In this document: piece by piece, positions 13,501-25,376 of the stretch
How the letters are laid out: each line of letters opens with the position of its first letter
Numbering within the stretch: the stretch's first letter is position 1
DNA from: Lutraria lutraria
Lineage: Eukaryota > Mollusca > Bivalvia > Venerida > Mactridae
Length of the DNA stretch: 64,000 nucleotides
Assembly: GCA_964023205.1 (NCBI GenBank)
Contig: OZ026835.1
Span: 9,754,414 to 9,818,413, forward strand
Direction of reading: 5' to 3'
Notes under the pieces: model-generated
Told to the model about the DNA's origin: nothing
Seen by the model: only the letters and a program-made list of their open reading frames with translations
Database searches by the model: none
Made by a program: the position numbers and the translations under genes

Positions 13501-16500
13501 TCATTACTTGTGTATAAATCAGTCTATAATATTGTTTATGATATTTCAGACTGTGGAACGAATGTTGTTTTCTGTATATCCATGGTGTTGTGTTATTTTA
13601 CTCACGTGGACTGCCTCGTCAGTCATTAGGTGGCAGCTTATACCATATGTTTACATGGCTTCTGGGTAAGATCCATGAAGCATTTTACACGATTTATCAA
13701 GATACTTAATTTGACATGAAATTGGATAAATTTTGGAATGACTGCTGAACTCAGCTTTCAGTTATGTTGTTTAAGGTCAGAGGTCATCTAGGGTCTGTTA
13801 AAAGTAGATTGGCTTAACAATCTAGGCTTTACCTTGAAATTTTCAATTTGTTGTGAGAAATGCATAATTTGTCTGTTTTGGATATCTGAATATAATTATG
13901 TTCATTTTGTTAGTCTATCACAAAACGTTCAACTTTACTTGTCTCATATTTCAATCAAATTTGGCAGAAAATTATATACCAAAATTTATTCCAATAATAC
14001 AAGTGTTTTGGTTTGCATATTTTTGTAAACTTTTCACTCTTTGAATTTTTAATGGTATTTTATGAAAATCCTTGGTGCAAATACACTGAATATTGATTAC
14101 ACCTGACTGTGCAAATATATGTAGATAAATTCTTTGTGATTATTATTGTTAGTATTGATGATAGCATTAAACAATTGTACAACAAATAACAAATGCTTTG
14201 ACAAAGGCATCTGCTTCTTTGTGACAGTAAGATATTTTTTAAACCATTTATTTACAGGTTTGTTTGCCTTCAAATGTTTATGGCGCCACATACATCGTCA
14301 TTCAGAGAAGGGAAATCTGACGAACTTGATTTAAACATTATACCAGAAGTTATCTCCCTTACAATGGCGATTGTTTACTGTCTCTCACCTTCCATGTTAC
14401 ATATGGTATTGCATTTCATCAATGGATCTTTGGGGCATATGTTCTCTGGCACTGTTCTGGTAAGTTTCTTTGCCGACATATGTTCTCTGGCACTGTCCTG
14501 GTAAGTTTCTTTGCCGACATCTGTTCTCTGGCACTGTCCTGGTAAGTTTCTTTGCCGACATATGTTCTCTGGCACTGTCCTGGTAAGTTTCTTTGCCTTT
14601 GATTTCATTTCTGAGTCTTATAAGAGATTGTTTGGAATTCTTATGACTCTGATAATCGTATTTTTGTCACTAATGGTATAAAATTTAATGATAGACCAGT
14701 CTATAAATGAAGCTGCACGATTGGTCGATTTTAAATCTGATCAATGAGTTAGCCAATAAGTGGCTTTGACTCATGGACTTGTCTTCAAATTAAAAATCAT
14801 GTCGTCTCAGCCATGGAAGTTAATTGAGTTCTTAAAGATGATGCATATAGAATGAATTTTGTGCCCCCACAACTTGGAGGGTGGGGCATATAGATTTTTC
14901 CCTCTTTTGACATCCCACAAATAACACCACCGATTAATTTTCTAGCCTTCTAGAAACATGTAATATTTTCAAATTTTCTTCCTTTTTTCAGATGCATCTT
15001 GTGTTTATATTTTCACTCAGTGTGTTTTTATCAACGCTCATGAGTTTGAGAGGAGTCTTTGATTTTACTGGTAAATCTTTTCTCTTGCTGTTGTATTCTG
15101 ATAAAAATCTATTATTCAATAGGTGAAAAGAAAACAAACTATTCGGACATATAAAGTAGAAGAATTTGTTTCGTTTATTTTCATAAAATAATCACATGAT
15201 AATTTCCCTCAGAAAATTCACAAAAAATTACAATGTTAGAGTTTTCTGATGCACATACCCTAGCATTAAAGAGGTGGGATGATTTATGTGTAGAAACAAT
15301 ATTTAACTTAATGAATGAAAATCAAATGAATTAGATCAATGATTTATACATTGATCTGTAAGAATATGAATGATTTTATTGTAATTTTAACCTTTAAAAA
15401 TGTTTACTGTCCTATCAAACTAATTTATGTACTAGCCTACTAGGTATTTTTGAAAGTTTCTAATGGTACAATTTATTATTAAATGTAACATATATTTACC
15501 GTTTAGGTTGGAAGTATGACTATGTGATACTCGGACGTACAGTTAGCGGTACTATTTGTACAGCTCTACTCTACCCTGTACTGATTCATTATCAGCTGTC
15601 TTCTCATTTCCTACCCTGGCTCCCAGCTGGTGTGGCAGTGTTTGCCATATATGGATATCTCCTGAGCGATAGAAAATATAAGGTAAAATGTTTAATTCTT
15701 AAGTATAATTAGCTTTACTGTAGAATATGGTCAGGATTCAGCATAAAATATTGTTGGACTAGCGGACAACTTATGTCTCAAACTTCTTGTTCATTTGAGT
15801 CAAAAAGCAAATTCTCAATAACAGACTCAAATCAATTCTTATGAATTATACCATATCCTGTGGTTATACCTAGGTTGAAATTGTAGGTTATTATTATTAG
15901 ACCATCTCTGTGCCGTCTTATAATATTACGTTTTGTATTGCATACAATAAACAGAAATGTATGATTTAATAAATATGTTGAGTTCTAGCAAAATCTTTTT
16001 TTTGTGAAGCTGGGGCCAGATCTCCAGCAATTTAGCATCAGCACAGAGATGCCCCTATTTATTGTTTCTATTATTTTCAGGTCCTGTCTAGTATATTGCT
16101 GCCAGTACCGAGTGTATTGTTTGCATTCTGGATGACTTGGTTGCCATGGAAAATATCGTATCCTTTAATTCTGGGTTATAGATATATGTACATTGTATTT
16201 TATACTGATTTGAGGCCAAAATTCGGCCCTATTCCCCTGTCCGAAAAGTATATTTCTTGAAAACATTTTTTGTAAAAATGATCATTAAGTTAACCTTTAG
16301 GATAGCTCTTTGTCCGGTACCCACTGTTTGTTTGTTGTCATCAAAGTTACAACCTATTTATAGTGAAATCTTTTAGGGATTTGTATACATTGTCCTGTTA
16401 TTGTCCCCCTTTTCCTCCAGGATGCATCTTTCTCCTTTCAAAGGCCTCCATCACTTTTCCCTAAAGGAAGGTGAAAAAATGCTGATGTTCCTTGTTGATG

Positions 16501-19500
16501 GTTATTAATCACAAGATTTCTTACTTTATAGTTTATACATTGTTTTTACTGATGGGCTTCTGTGATTATTGTCTCTGACGAGTAATCTCTTATACCTCAC
16601 TGTCTGGATCTTCCGTGGTTATTGTCTCTGAAGAGTAATCACAAACCCCTCACTGTCTGGGAGTTTCCTCCAATGTTAAAACTGGTACAGTCCTTAAGTG
16701 ACTCTGGTTCTTGGTGTGAAGTTGAACACTAAACAAAAGAATGAACAGATGGACAGACAGACAGACAATTCCTAGTGTAGTCTATAATTGTGCTGTTGCA
16801 CAATGATACAGTTTGAGAGAAGGCAGTTAAGGAGGGTTTTCAGCTCATCTTTTATCGAAGAAAGTCAAGCTAGTGTGATCACTGCAGTGTCTGTTGTACA
16901 AAAACTTTAATGTAGCTCATAATTCAGACACTATAAGAGGTAGCAACATGAAACTTCATAAGTGGATAGATCTCACTGAGGCAGTGAACAGAAGAGCGTT
17001 GACACCACTCGCTCTTGTTTATGTAGCTTGTTGGTCTCTGTTTATGTTGGCTCACCACTTGGGGTTACAAGTCCAATGCCCTTACCATTTAACCACAGCT
17101 TCCGGTACATCCTCAAGTTGCATGCATTATGTAATAGTGATAGTTGAACACTTTCTGTTTGCTAGTATGTATTTTCCTTAACAACATTATAGATTTACAT
17201 TGCTGTTTGGTGTAGAAATGACATCTCTATATTTTCTACTGCTAGTCAACTGTATTTTATGCTTTTTATGCATTTTTGGTGCATCTTATTTTAAACAATC
17301 AATCTTTGAGACATTGGTTATTTCAGAAAGTACTGGTAAGGCAATTTTTGTTTATATCTAATTTTGTTTACACATTCTTGTTAAACTTATACAGTAAAAC
17401 TCCAATATTAAGACAACCTTTGGGACCAAAATAAACTGGTATGATCACATTATCAATTTGAAATATCAAGGAATTACAGAAAACCTGTCTGAAAGTAAAT
17501 GGTCTTATTAATTAGATGGTCTTAATGATAAAGTTGTTGCTAATTGATGTTTTATTGTACTTGGTGTGTGCACCAAGTTTTTATTTATCCCTTTTACGTA
17601 CTGAGTGTATATCAGTAGTTGAAAGTAACTTGGAGAGAAGTCTCAAGTGTTAGAAAAAATTCCATTGAATGGATGCATTCCACATTGATTTGAAAACCCT
17701 GTTTAGAAAATATTATTACCATCAATCTGTGCTTCTAGTAAAGTATTTTTCCTTGAGATAATGTAAAACATTTGGAAAAAAGTGAAATTTAATCATTCAT
17801 CAATCTGGTTGAAATCAGTTGTTTTGGATTTTCAATAAGTTAAGTTTTTACCTAACGACTGTCTCAGAAAATTGTAATACATGGAGAAAAACAGTGTACC
17901 TGATGTGGGGCTCGAACCCATGACTTCCTGCTTGCAAGTCAGATGCTCTACCAACTGAGCTAATCTGGCTGGTTGATATAATGTATACCAGTACTTAATA
18001 CAATGCTACTACTGAATGTATGTTGCATTTAGAAGTACAGTAAAACCCCTGAAAACCGAAATTCTCTGAAAATCAGACTTTTGGAAGGGTCCAGATTTCA
18101 GGGGCTTTAAAAGTTCCATTTTTTTTGGAATTTATCAAAAGTTCTATGAAACCTCGAATTCTCAGAAAATCAGACTTTTGGAAGGGTCCAGATTTCAGGG
18201 GCTTTACTGTGTTATTTTTTACATGTAGCATGTTCTTTATTCTGTATTTCAGTGTTCACATTCTGTGAGGTATTATTATGTCATGGTGGATTGTATCCTA
18301 AATCTTTTTTTATCATCACATCAGCCATAATCCTGTATGCATTTCATCGGTAAGTCAATTCTATTTTGTGTTACAAGCAGAGTATTAATTAGTTGTATTC
18401 TCTCTAAGAGCTGAGTTCTGATTGGCTGAATTGTTTGTGTAAGCCAAGTTCTGATTGGTCTTTGCCAAAAGCTGAGCACTGATTGGTGTTATTTTTACTA
18501 GGGGAGTACTGATTGGCTATAATGTTTGCATCAAGCTGAGTATTTATTGACTGTTTTTAGATGTTCATGGTTAGCTATTAGAATGGATAGTTTATCTGGT
18601 ATGCATTTACCATTATCCCCCATCAACAATGCACTTGAGTTTCTAATACTGGTCAGAAATTCATCAAATAAGGACGATAGCATCATAACATGCTCTTATG
18701 ATTGCATTCCAACCCTTTTGGTGCCTCCAGAGCAAAAAAAAAAAAGTCAGTCAGTAGTCAGTTAGTAGTGTTCAATTCATCCAATTTTCTAATTAATAAT
18801 CATAATGGTAGTAAATATTTTACATTATATGTTAGAGCTGATATACAGTCAAACCTGTGAACAATGGCCTCCCTTGGGAAAAACAAAATTTAGCCTTTAT
18901 TGACAGATGGGCTTTATTCAGGGGTTATTTTGTTCTAAATTTTAATTCTATTTTTTGGAGAAGGCTGCTTACACAGGTAACTCAGGGGTGTGATTCTTCC
19001 TCCTTCAGGCTGATTTCCTCTTTTTTGTCTTGAAATCTTTGAAACAAAAGGGTCCAGATTCAGTCTGACCTACTCAAAAATGTTTTTGCAAGTGTGTGGG
19101 GTGGGGTTAAGGTATTTCAGGCTTTTTGCTCTTGTTTGACAGTACAGTAGTTGATTTGTGTTTGTAGGTTGTACATTTCTGGAAAATTATCGAGCTACAC
19201 AACCACGCTCAGTTCATCCATTCATGTTACCAAGGCGATTGCTGTTCTTATTTATCATCTGATTGGTACAGAGGATGAACTTACTATTTATCGTTGTATA
19301 ACATTGTATCTGTTCTCGATTGTACTTGTAAGAATTGTTTCCATGGATACACAGACTCATTCTTCAGTGAAGGAGGTAAGAAAGATGGAAAGTCATTTTA
19401 GGTATGAAAGATAACAGATTCCATATATTGTACATAAATATCATATTTTTAGCTTGTCTGTTTTTGAAGAAGAAATCGAACTATTGTAATAACTGCATTA

Positions 19501-22500
19501 TCAGTGTCTGTGCAAAAACTTTAATGTAACTCATAACTCAGAAACTATAAGAGGTAGCAACATGAAACATAGTCGGATAGATCTCACTGAGGCAGTGAAC
19601 AGATGAGCATTGGCACCACTTGCTGCTCTCATGTTTTTCTTAGTGTGATCATTAATTCACTGATATGATGTAGATGAAAAATGTAACACATGCACAATAT
19701 AGCTTTCTGAGCAAAGATTCCTGCTCTGACTGTGGTTGTAAATCGTACTGAGCTCCGTCTCAAACTCAGTTTGGAGCTTGTTTCTGGACTTGGAAAAAGA
19801 ACATGTGAGTTTTATAACCTCAGGGCTAGAAATTTCACTCCGTTGGGACTTAAAAAATCCTCCAGGTGGCAGGGCAGGTTGTGTTAATCAGTCACTACTT
19901 TGTCTATGTTGGTTCCCAAGTTGGTTCATGGCCTTGCAGACCTCGTAAACATTTACAAGACTCTGTCTGTGATCTTTTGCTCTCTTCAGTATAAAAATTT
20001 TTTCCCCACAGTCATGGTTCACTTAGAAAGTTGCCTTAAGAAAAAAAAACCAGATCTCATACTTGAATCAATTTACTTTCTTATTATCAATGTGCTATAA
20101 AAACACATGAAAAATGCATGTTTTAGAGTTGCTTGCTAGTTACTTACTTACTGTTTCACATATATTTCAGGTACTATACAATATACTGTCTTTAACAGTG
20201 GTTATATTGATCAATAGTAATCCTATATTACATCTACTGTGTGTCTATGTCCTGTGGGAGGAACCCACCACTACAGATATACTAGGTAAGAGTTAGAATC
20301 AGCTTTTTAAATGATATGCCTGATTGTTGGATTCTGGTATTTTCTTGGTTTTGGTAAAGTCAAACAATAAGTTTGAATATAAAAGATTTACTTTACATTG
20401 AAGTGTTACTGCTAAACTTGGTCTATAGTAAGATCTAGCTTACCATTGTATTTTAGAGTTCTTCGGTTAAGGTCAAAATCTACATGTCTAAGGAAGTTTA
20501 TCATATCTTGCTCAGTAAATTATGTATATCAAATATTTCTGAACAAATAAAGTTTATCAAGCAATTATATGTATTTCAGGTTTATGTGTGATGGTTATTG
20601 GTGTATGTATAGTAATTGTTGGATCACTACAGTTACCTGAGGAGTCAGTGACCGCTGTCAGACAGATTGGTGTGGTGTGTTCAAGTATGGGTGTCCTTAT
20701 ACTGGTTCTACAACCACAAGTTACAATTACATGGTAAATATTACTGCTGTGTGTCTTATTTTACCTGATGATTTTATTTTTAATAGTCAGTGTGTGTCTT
20801 TACTTGCTGTTTCATCTTTATTGGCTACAACTGAAATATAATATGTATTGTATTTTTTCGATTTTTTTTTTAGTACTTGGTGGGTTTGGTTTTAGATCCC
20901 TACAGATCAAGTAATGTCTTGATTTTTTTAAGTGGCCTGAAAGTTTTAACAGAGCTCTTTATATAAGTGCATACAGTCCAGAACAAATCATTTTTTCCCC
21001 GGATATGTTGCATACATATAGCATTGGTTATACAATACAGAAACAAATTTGTCTGACATCTGTGTTTAAGGGGTGACTTGCTATAGGTCCAAAACCTGAC
21101 CTGCCTGAGAGACTGGAAACTGTCATACATCTGTCATGATTTTAATATATTTGTTTGATGTACGTCATGACATATAGTCATGAATAATGAACAATTCTGT
21201 TTATTTTAGGATGAGTATTTTACAGTGGGGTGACCTAGGGAGTGTTGTATTGGTTGCCTGGGTACTTCTGTCCAACCATGAATTCACTCTATATCAGTTG
21301 TACAGCCAGGCAGCCATTGCTGGTATTTGTCCTGGTATTCGGTTAGCAACACAGGTAAGTAAGGCCTAAATTAAAATTTTCTATGTTTGCCATTACACAA
21401 CCCAAGATTGAAATGCTTAGTAAGTAGGTTGCCCCTGGGGTCAATTAATTTTGCAATTGGTCTTTTGTGTGAAGTGAAGTAGGGCCATGATGGCCCTCTT
21501 GTTGTTTCTTGACATTGATTTTTCTAAAATGTTGCTTAATTTCTGCTGCCTTCCTTTTTCTGGAAAAACAAAAGACCAAAATATTTCTGGCATTATTAAC
21601 CATCTAAACATATTTGGCCAGAAACAATACTATAAATAACTATAGCTTTCTTCTCTTAGTTGGTCAGTTACATTAACTAAAGGAATTTTTCATTTATAAT
21701 ATCATGAGTTGCAGCCCATTTATTGTAAACTTTGAACAATATTAAAAAATATAAACAATACGAAAAAGTAAGTATGAAGAAGTGTAAATCATGTAAAATT
21801 TAATATTTACTGGTGGTCTAATGACTTCTTTATACTGTACTGTCAAACCTTTGATTAAAGACCACCTCGAGAAACACAAAATGTGGACTTTATTGACAGG
21901 TGGCATTTATTCAGTGGTCAGTTTGATTTTAAAAAAATGCCCTTTATTCACAGGGTGACTGTACTCGTAGGTGGCCACTAGCACAGGTTTGACTATTTTT
22001 TAACATTACCCCTGATAGAATATTTAAAATAAAAAGTTTGACATTCTTTTTCAGCTTTATTCTACCTCTGATGAGGATTCATTCTGGGTTGTGTTTGGTC
22101 GAGTCGTTCTGTTCATCCCAGCATGCATCTGTGTCATCTCATTAATATTTATATTCTTCAAGATCGATACTTTACAGAAACAGCTGGAGAAGAGTTTGTA
22201 CTTCCTGTAAGTGTAACTCGAAACTCGTGTGTCTGCTTATCCGTTCATAAGCATATACCTTTTCTTTTATTTTCATTGCTACCCATGCTATATGTATGTA
22301 GCATATCTAGGAAATAAAATGATTTGTTCTGTACTGCTAGAATGGAACAGGACGAATAACCATTACATCTTTATCTTATTTTTTAAAGATCAGACAAGGA
22401 TGAGAGTCTGTCTGTTCTCTGACTGCTTAGGCATAAAAAATTATTTGTTTCTGGTTTACCTGACCTACCATAATTTTTCCCAATGATCCTAGAGTTTATT

Positions 22501-25376
22501 AGGCCCAGGAATGGTACATCCATTTTCTTATTAATATCTTCTCATACACATTCAAGAGGCACATAACCCTTAACCTACATACCCTACTTTTAATGATTTG
22601 TAACTGGAATCAAATTATTTCTTTAGTTTTTGTGTATGAATATAGAAAGATTTCCAGAAAAAACACATACACCAAAAATCCCACCTTAGGCTTTCAAAAA
22701 ATACTATCTTTTTACAAAAAATTGCAAATCATATTATATATTTTAATTTGATTCTAAAGTTAATAATGTTTAAATTTAATACCAACTTGAATGTTTACTG
22801 TTTTAAGCATAGAACTAATTCTTTTCTTGGTGTACTTCAGTTGCCGATGTCTCGGTGTGCTCTCTGTGCTGTTGTTACTATATGATGCGTTATTACGGGA
22901 TAAGGATCAAGCTGTGATGTCACTTCCTGCTTGGAAATTATCACTAGTGACGACTGGTTTAGTCAGTATCTCATTGAAAATACTCTCTACCATACAAGTA
23001 AGTAACAGACAGTGCTGTACATGTATTTTGTCATAAGGTGAATATCAAAAGGAACTGCATGCAGACATTTGTTCGTCTATCTTTCCTGGTCTAAGGTTAT
23101 AAAGGTTGAGATCAGGGGCCTGTTTCATAGACATATTGTCAGCTAATTTCTGTGAACATTACAGTGTCATTTTTTCTCATTTTGAGAAATTTGCATTTGA
23201 AGATAGGCATAAATAAGCAAGTTATGGGTTTGTGGAATTTAGAATAACCCTGTTTAAGGGAGAAATATATGCAGGTAATTATATACATTGTAAAGAGACC
23301 ACCCTCTGGTTGAGTGGTTAAGGTCGACTTCAAATCACTGTAACCTCTTACTGATAGAGGGTTGTGGGTTCAAGCTCCGCTACCGACCATGTCTCTTTAT
23401 TTGAGAAAGTAGGCAGTTGCTTACAGAGGACGGTAGTAATGTACTGGTTCTTCCTATGAACAATGGCTAGATGAACTGTCTGCCTCATATGACTCTGACT
23501 GTTGAAAAGGGGCGTAAAACTCAAATAAGCAAATAAACATCATTGTAAAGAGCTCATTGATAGCTACATCACAATATTGCCAAAATTTGAGTTATGGGTT
23601 GTAGAAATAAGGAGACAAAACAAAAAAATAAACTTATGTCAGAACATACATGTATACTGATTTTGTCCTGTCCAGGTTTTTAAGATTACTACCAGTAATC
23701 TTATATGAACTGGTTGATTTTTTATGTCTTATTTGATTGAAGGTTGCATCATCAAGTCTAGTTGGACCTTTGTGGAATTATTAATCTATTCAAATTTTAT
23801 CTTTGAAATTTAATTCTGATTGATCAACTGTCTACATGATAATATGGAAGTCATTCGAAATGTTTGTTAGTCTTAATTAAATAAACCTGAATAAAATTGA
23901 GGAAGTAAATCAGTGGTAAACCAGTCAACAAATCTGGCATCTGATTGGTGAGTTTTAAGCAGAGTCTTGAAATTGACCAATGAAAAGACAACATTTTCAG
24001 ACTGGTTTCCAGAATCAGTTAACTAACCTCAGACTGTGTACTTGTATATTTCAGGATCTATTGATACCTATTGTGGAGGAGAAGAAGGAAAAAGAAATTC
24101 CTAAGCTTCCACTAGTTGGGAACATCTCGTGTATATTAACATTCCTTTTAGCTTGTATCCAAGCACCAGTACATGGATTACTCTATGATATTTGGGTAAG
24201 ATAGTTTTGAAATAGTTTAAAAATCTTAAATCTATCTTTTTATCATTCATTTACCTTTAAACTTAAGATTGTTGGAAAACGGTAGGCCTCCGTGGCTGAG
24301 AGGTTATAGTCTGACTAGTAATCACTAGCCCCTCACCTCTGTGAGTTTGAAACCCACCCGGGACCAAATTTCACATGTTAGGAAACTTGTTTACGGAACA
24401 TCTGTGGTTCTACTCAGGTGCATGCCTGGGATCTACCTCCACCATTGTAGCTGGAAAAGTCACCAAATGACTCTGCCTGTTGGTGCAACAATAAATCTCA
24501 GTGAATAAAAAACAACAGTTACTGTGCTAATTTTCCTACATTTTGAAAGTTTAGATATTCTTTTGATAAAAACATCCTGTTATTTCTATTTTTTCACCAA
24601 AAAATGTAATTTTGTCATCGTAAATTCTTTATTTATTAACTCCTGTAATAGTATCAAATTCAAGGTTTTTCATTAATTAAGGCTTAGAATATGAAAATGT
24701 ATTATCTCTCTTTGTGTGACCAACCATAGTTTATTGTCTCATGCATTTTCTTTTCATGAAATGCTTAGTTATGTATTTTTTGTGGGGAGGGACTTTTTTA
24801 CAGGTTTACTTTATTCTATTTTCAGAAAATATTTAAGTAATTATTCTGAGTATATTTAACTTGTATTTTGAAAATTGATTTGCTTACATTCAAACCTGTG
24901 AACATTGTTACTTGTTTCTCAATCAATTTTCTAATGAGCGAATTTTTATTTTTCAGTGTTCTGGGGCTGCCTTAATCCTTCTGTGTTTGCAGAAAGATCG
25001 AAGGATATTTGAAAATATAAAACAAGAGAATCAGATTGTTCCGACAATGTTTGCGTGTGTGACGTTACTTTACTGTTCTAGTATTTTACGCAGTGACCTC
25101 TGGACGGCCGGTGGGTTGTCTTTCTTACGCTCCATCCTGGAAGTGGTAACGATGCTTTTGGTCCTTCCCATGTTTTATGTGTTATGGGGTATTTTGTGGC
25201 ATTCGGTGTTAATTCTCTCGGAGCAGATGGTCGTGTTTCTCTTACCACTTAACGCAGTATTCTTGTTATATGGAAGTTCATATTCGAGTCAAGCTCTCGC
25301 GTGTGTCGGACTTTATGCAGGCATTTGGATGATGATGATGAAGTTGCCATTGACTCCTTATTCTGTTGACAGATGA
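10507..25376 (+). CDS. Polytopic membrane protein, 19 coding exons, about 967 residues, family unknown
   Basis: Exons by eye: 10507-10766, 11223-11291, 11818-11892, 13037-13154, 13550-13665, 14258-14459, 14992-15070, 15507-15682, 16081-16157, 17193-17335, 18253-18349, 19168-19375, 20171-20285, 20580-20733, 21210-21354, 22055-22206, 22841-22997, 24055-24195, 24957-25376. All junctions keep frame. All introns have GT-AG ends; the ninth is U12-type. Residues 1-65 are acidic and serine-rich (DDISYSSSASDSESDYGADRED), probably cytosolic. The rest is a series of some 20-25 hydrophobic helices with short loops (a charged one near VEEKKEKEIPK), ending GIWMMMMKLPLTPYSVDR. There is no recognisable enzyme motif or signal peptide. 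A transporter, scaffold or ER/Golgi membrane protein is possible, but I do not recognise the family. The ATG has A at -3 and G at +4, with an in-frame stop just upstream. Confidence 0.85.
11580..11770. mobile_element. MITE, CAGTCAAACCTGTG family, first and best copy
   Basis: Ends are CAGTCAAACCTGTG (11580 on) and CACAGGTTTGACTG (to 11770), flanked by TA on both sides (11578-11579, 11771-11772). This is the pattern of pogo/Tc1-mariner MITEs. The interior repeats the phrases GACCTTTATTGACAGGTGG and GGCCTTTATTCACAGG, which recur in related copies across the window. It lies in the second intron of the membrane-protein gene. Confidence 0.8.
12059..12242. mobile_element. 184-bp palindromic MITE with 25-bp perfect inverted repeats
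   Basis: 12059-12083 (TAAAAATAAGTTTGTTTGGA...) is the exact reverse complement of 12218-12242. The interior includes a T-rich and a C-rich homopolymer run. It is in the third intron of the membrane-protein gene. Confidence 0.75.
14436..14596 (+). repeat. 41-bp tandem repeat spanning an exon-intron junction (four splice donors)
   Basis: The unit starting CATATGTTCTCTGGCACTG occurs at 14436-14476, 14477-14517, 14518-14558 and, incomplete, 14559-14596. Each copy holds the last codons of exon 6 plus an intact CTG|GTAAGTTTC donor, with GT at 14460, 14501, 14542 and 14583. Only the first donor keeps the frame open into exon 7. Readthrough into the second copy meets TAA at 14502-14504, and use of donor 2 shifts frame. 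The first copy has GTTCTG where the others have GTCCTG. Confidence 0.9.
16440..16775. repeat. SINE-like interspersed repeat with (GACA)n tail
   Basis: Contains an internally duplicated phrase (TTATTGTCTCTGAAGAGTAATC and CCTCACTGTCTGG, twice) and ends in CAGATGGACAGACAGACAGACAA. It resembles decayed copies of the SINE at 24285-24520. Confidence 0.4.
16850..17080. repeat. Interspersed repeat, copy 1 of 2
   Basis: Shares a long segment with 19480-19650, including CAAAAACTTTAATGTA, ACTATAAGAGGTAGCAACAT and GATCTCACTGAGGCAGTGAA. Both copies lie in introns of the same gene in the same orientation. No terminal repeats were noted. Confidence 0.65.
17396..17540. mobile_element. Degenerate pogo-like MITE
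   Basis: Starts ACAGTAAAACTCCAATATTA, a pogo/mariner-like terminus, with internal phrases GGTCTTATTAATTAGATGGTC. The right terminus is not clear. Confidence 0.3.
17898..17973 (-). repeat. tRNA-like sequence (pseudo-tRNA or SINE head)
   Basis: On the minus strand the sequence folds close to a tRNA: acceptor GCCAGAT / ATCAGGT with one mismatch, perfect D stem GCTC/GAGC, A box TTAGCTCAGTTGG, anticodon loop CTTGCAA (TGC) and T loop GGTTCGAGCCCC. The anticodon would read alanine codons, but mismatches in the acceptor, anticodon and T stems argue against a working tRNA. It lies in an intron of the membrane-protein gene. Confidence 0.55.
18038..18209. mobile_element. MITE with CAGTAAAACCCCTGAAA-type inverted repeats
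   Basis: The left end reads CAGTAAAACCCCTGAAAA and the right end TTTCAGGGGCTTTACTG. The phrase CAGACTTTTGGAAGGGTCC, followed by AGATTTCAGGGGCTTT, occurs twice inside, so an internal segment is duplicated. A related, more decayed copy appears at about 59660-59805. Confidence 0.65.
18846..18981. mobile_element. MITE, CAGTCAAACCTGTG family, decayed copy
   Basis: Begins CAGTCAAACCTGTGAACAAT and contains CTTTATTGACAGATGGGCTTTATTCAGG. The right end is eroded (CTTACACAGGTAACTCAG). Confidence 0.6.
19480..19650. repeat. Interspersed repeat, copy 2 of 2
   Basis: Matches 16850-17080 across most of its length, including ACTATAAGAGGTAGCAACAT and GATCTCACTGAGGCAGTGAA. Confidence 0.65.
21840..21994. mobile_element. 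MITE, CAGTCAAACCTGTG family
   Basis: The left end TGTCAAACCTTTGATTAAAG and right end GCACAGGTTTGACT are inverted. The interior includes GACTTTATTGACAGGTGGCA and CCTTTATTCACAGGGTGAC, as in the 11580 copy. Confidence 0.65.
23298..23540 (+). mobile_element. Intact tRNA-derived SINE with 12-bp target duplication
   Basis: The tRNA-like head carries an A box (TTGAGTGGTTAAGG) and a B box (GTGGGTTCAAGCTCC). A tRNA-unrelated body follows (GTCTGCCTCATATGACTC), then a short A-rich tail of CAAATAAG units. CATTGTAAAGAG flanks both sides (23286-23297 and 23541-23552), the mark of target-primed insertion. A second copy lies inverted at about 36868-37121. It sits in an intron of the membrane-protein gene. 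Confidence 0.85.
24285..24520 (+). mobile_element. Second tRNA-derived SINE family
   Basis: The head CCTCCGTGGCTGAGAGGTTA resembles the 5' half of a serine/leucine tRNA (A box). A B-box-like GAGTTTGAAACCC and a body with CAAATGACTCTGCCTGTTGG follow, ending in AATAAATCTCAGTGAATAAA. A diverged relative is at about 63640-63910. Confidence 0.65.

Larger units (their letters stand above)
16158..17192 (+). other. U12-type (minor spliceosome) intron
   Basis: The 5' splice site at 16158 reads GTATCCTTT, the consensus for GT-AG U12 introns, with no U2-type donor nearby. The 3' end carries TTTTCCTTAAC at 17172-17182, a near-perfect U12 branch site, 10-12 bases before the AG at 17191-17192, and there is no polypyrimidine tract between. 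Splicing joins AAA ATA TC to A TTT ACA in phase 2 at codon 391 of the membrane protein. Confidence 0.9.

Noticed and set aside
14375..14608. Minus-strand frame with repeated TVPENIC-type units
   Set aside because: It is the antisense reading of the 41-bp tandem array at the exon 6 donor.
17898..17973. Functional tRNA-Ala (TGC) gene
   Set aside because: Mismatches in the acceptor, anticodon and T stems, and similar tRNA-like heads elsewhere in the window, point to a SINE or pseudo-tRNA.
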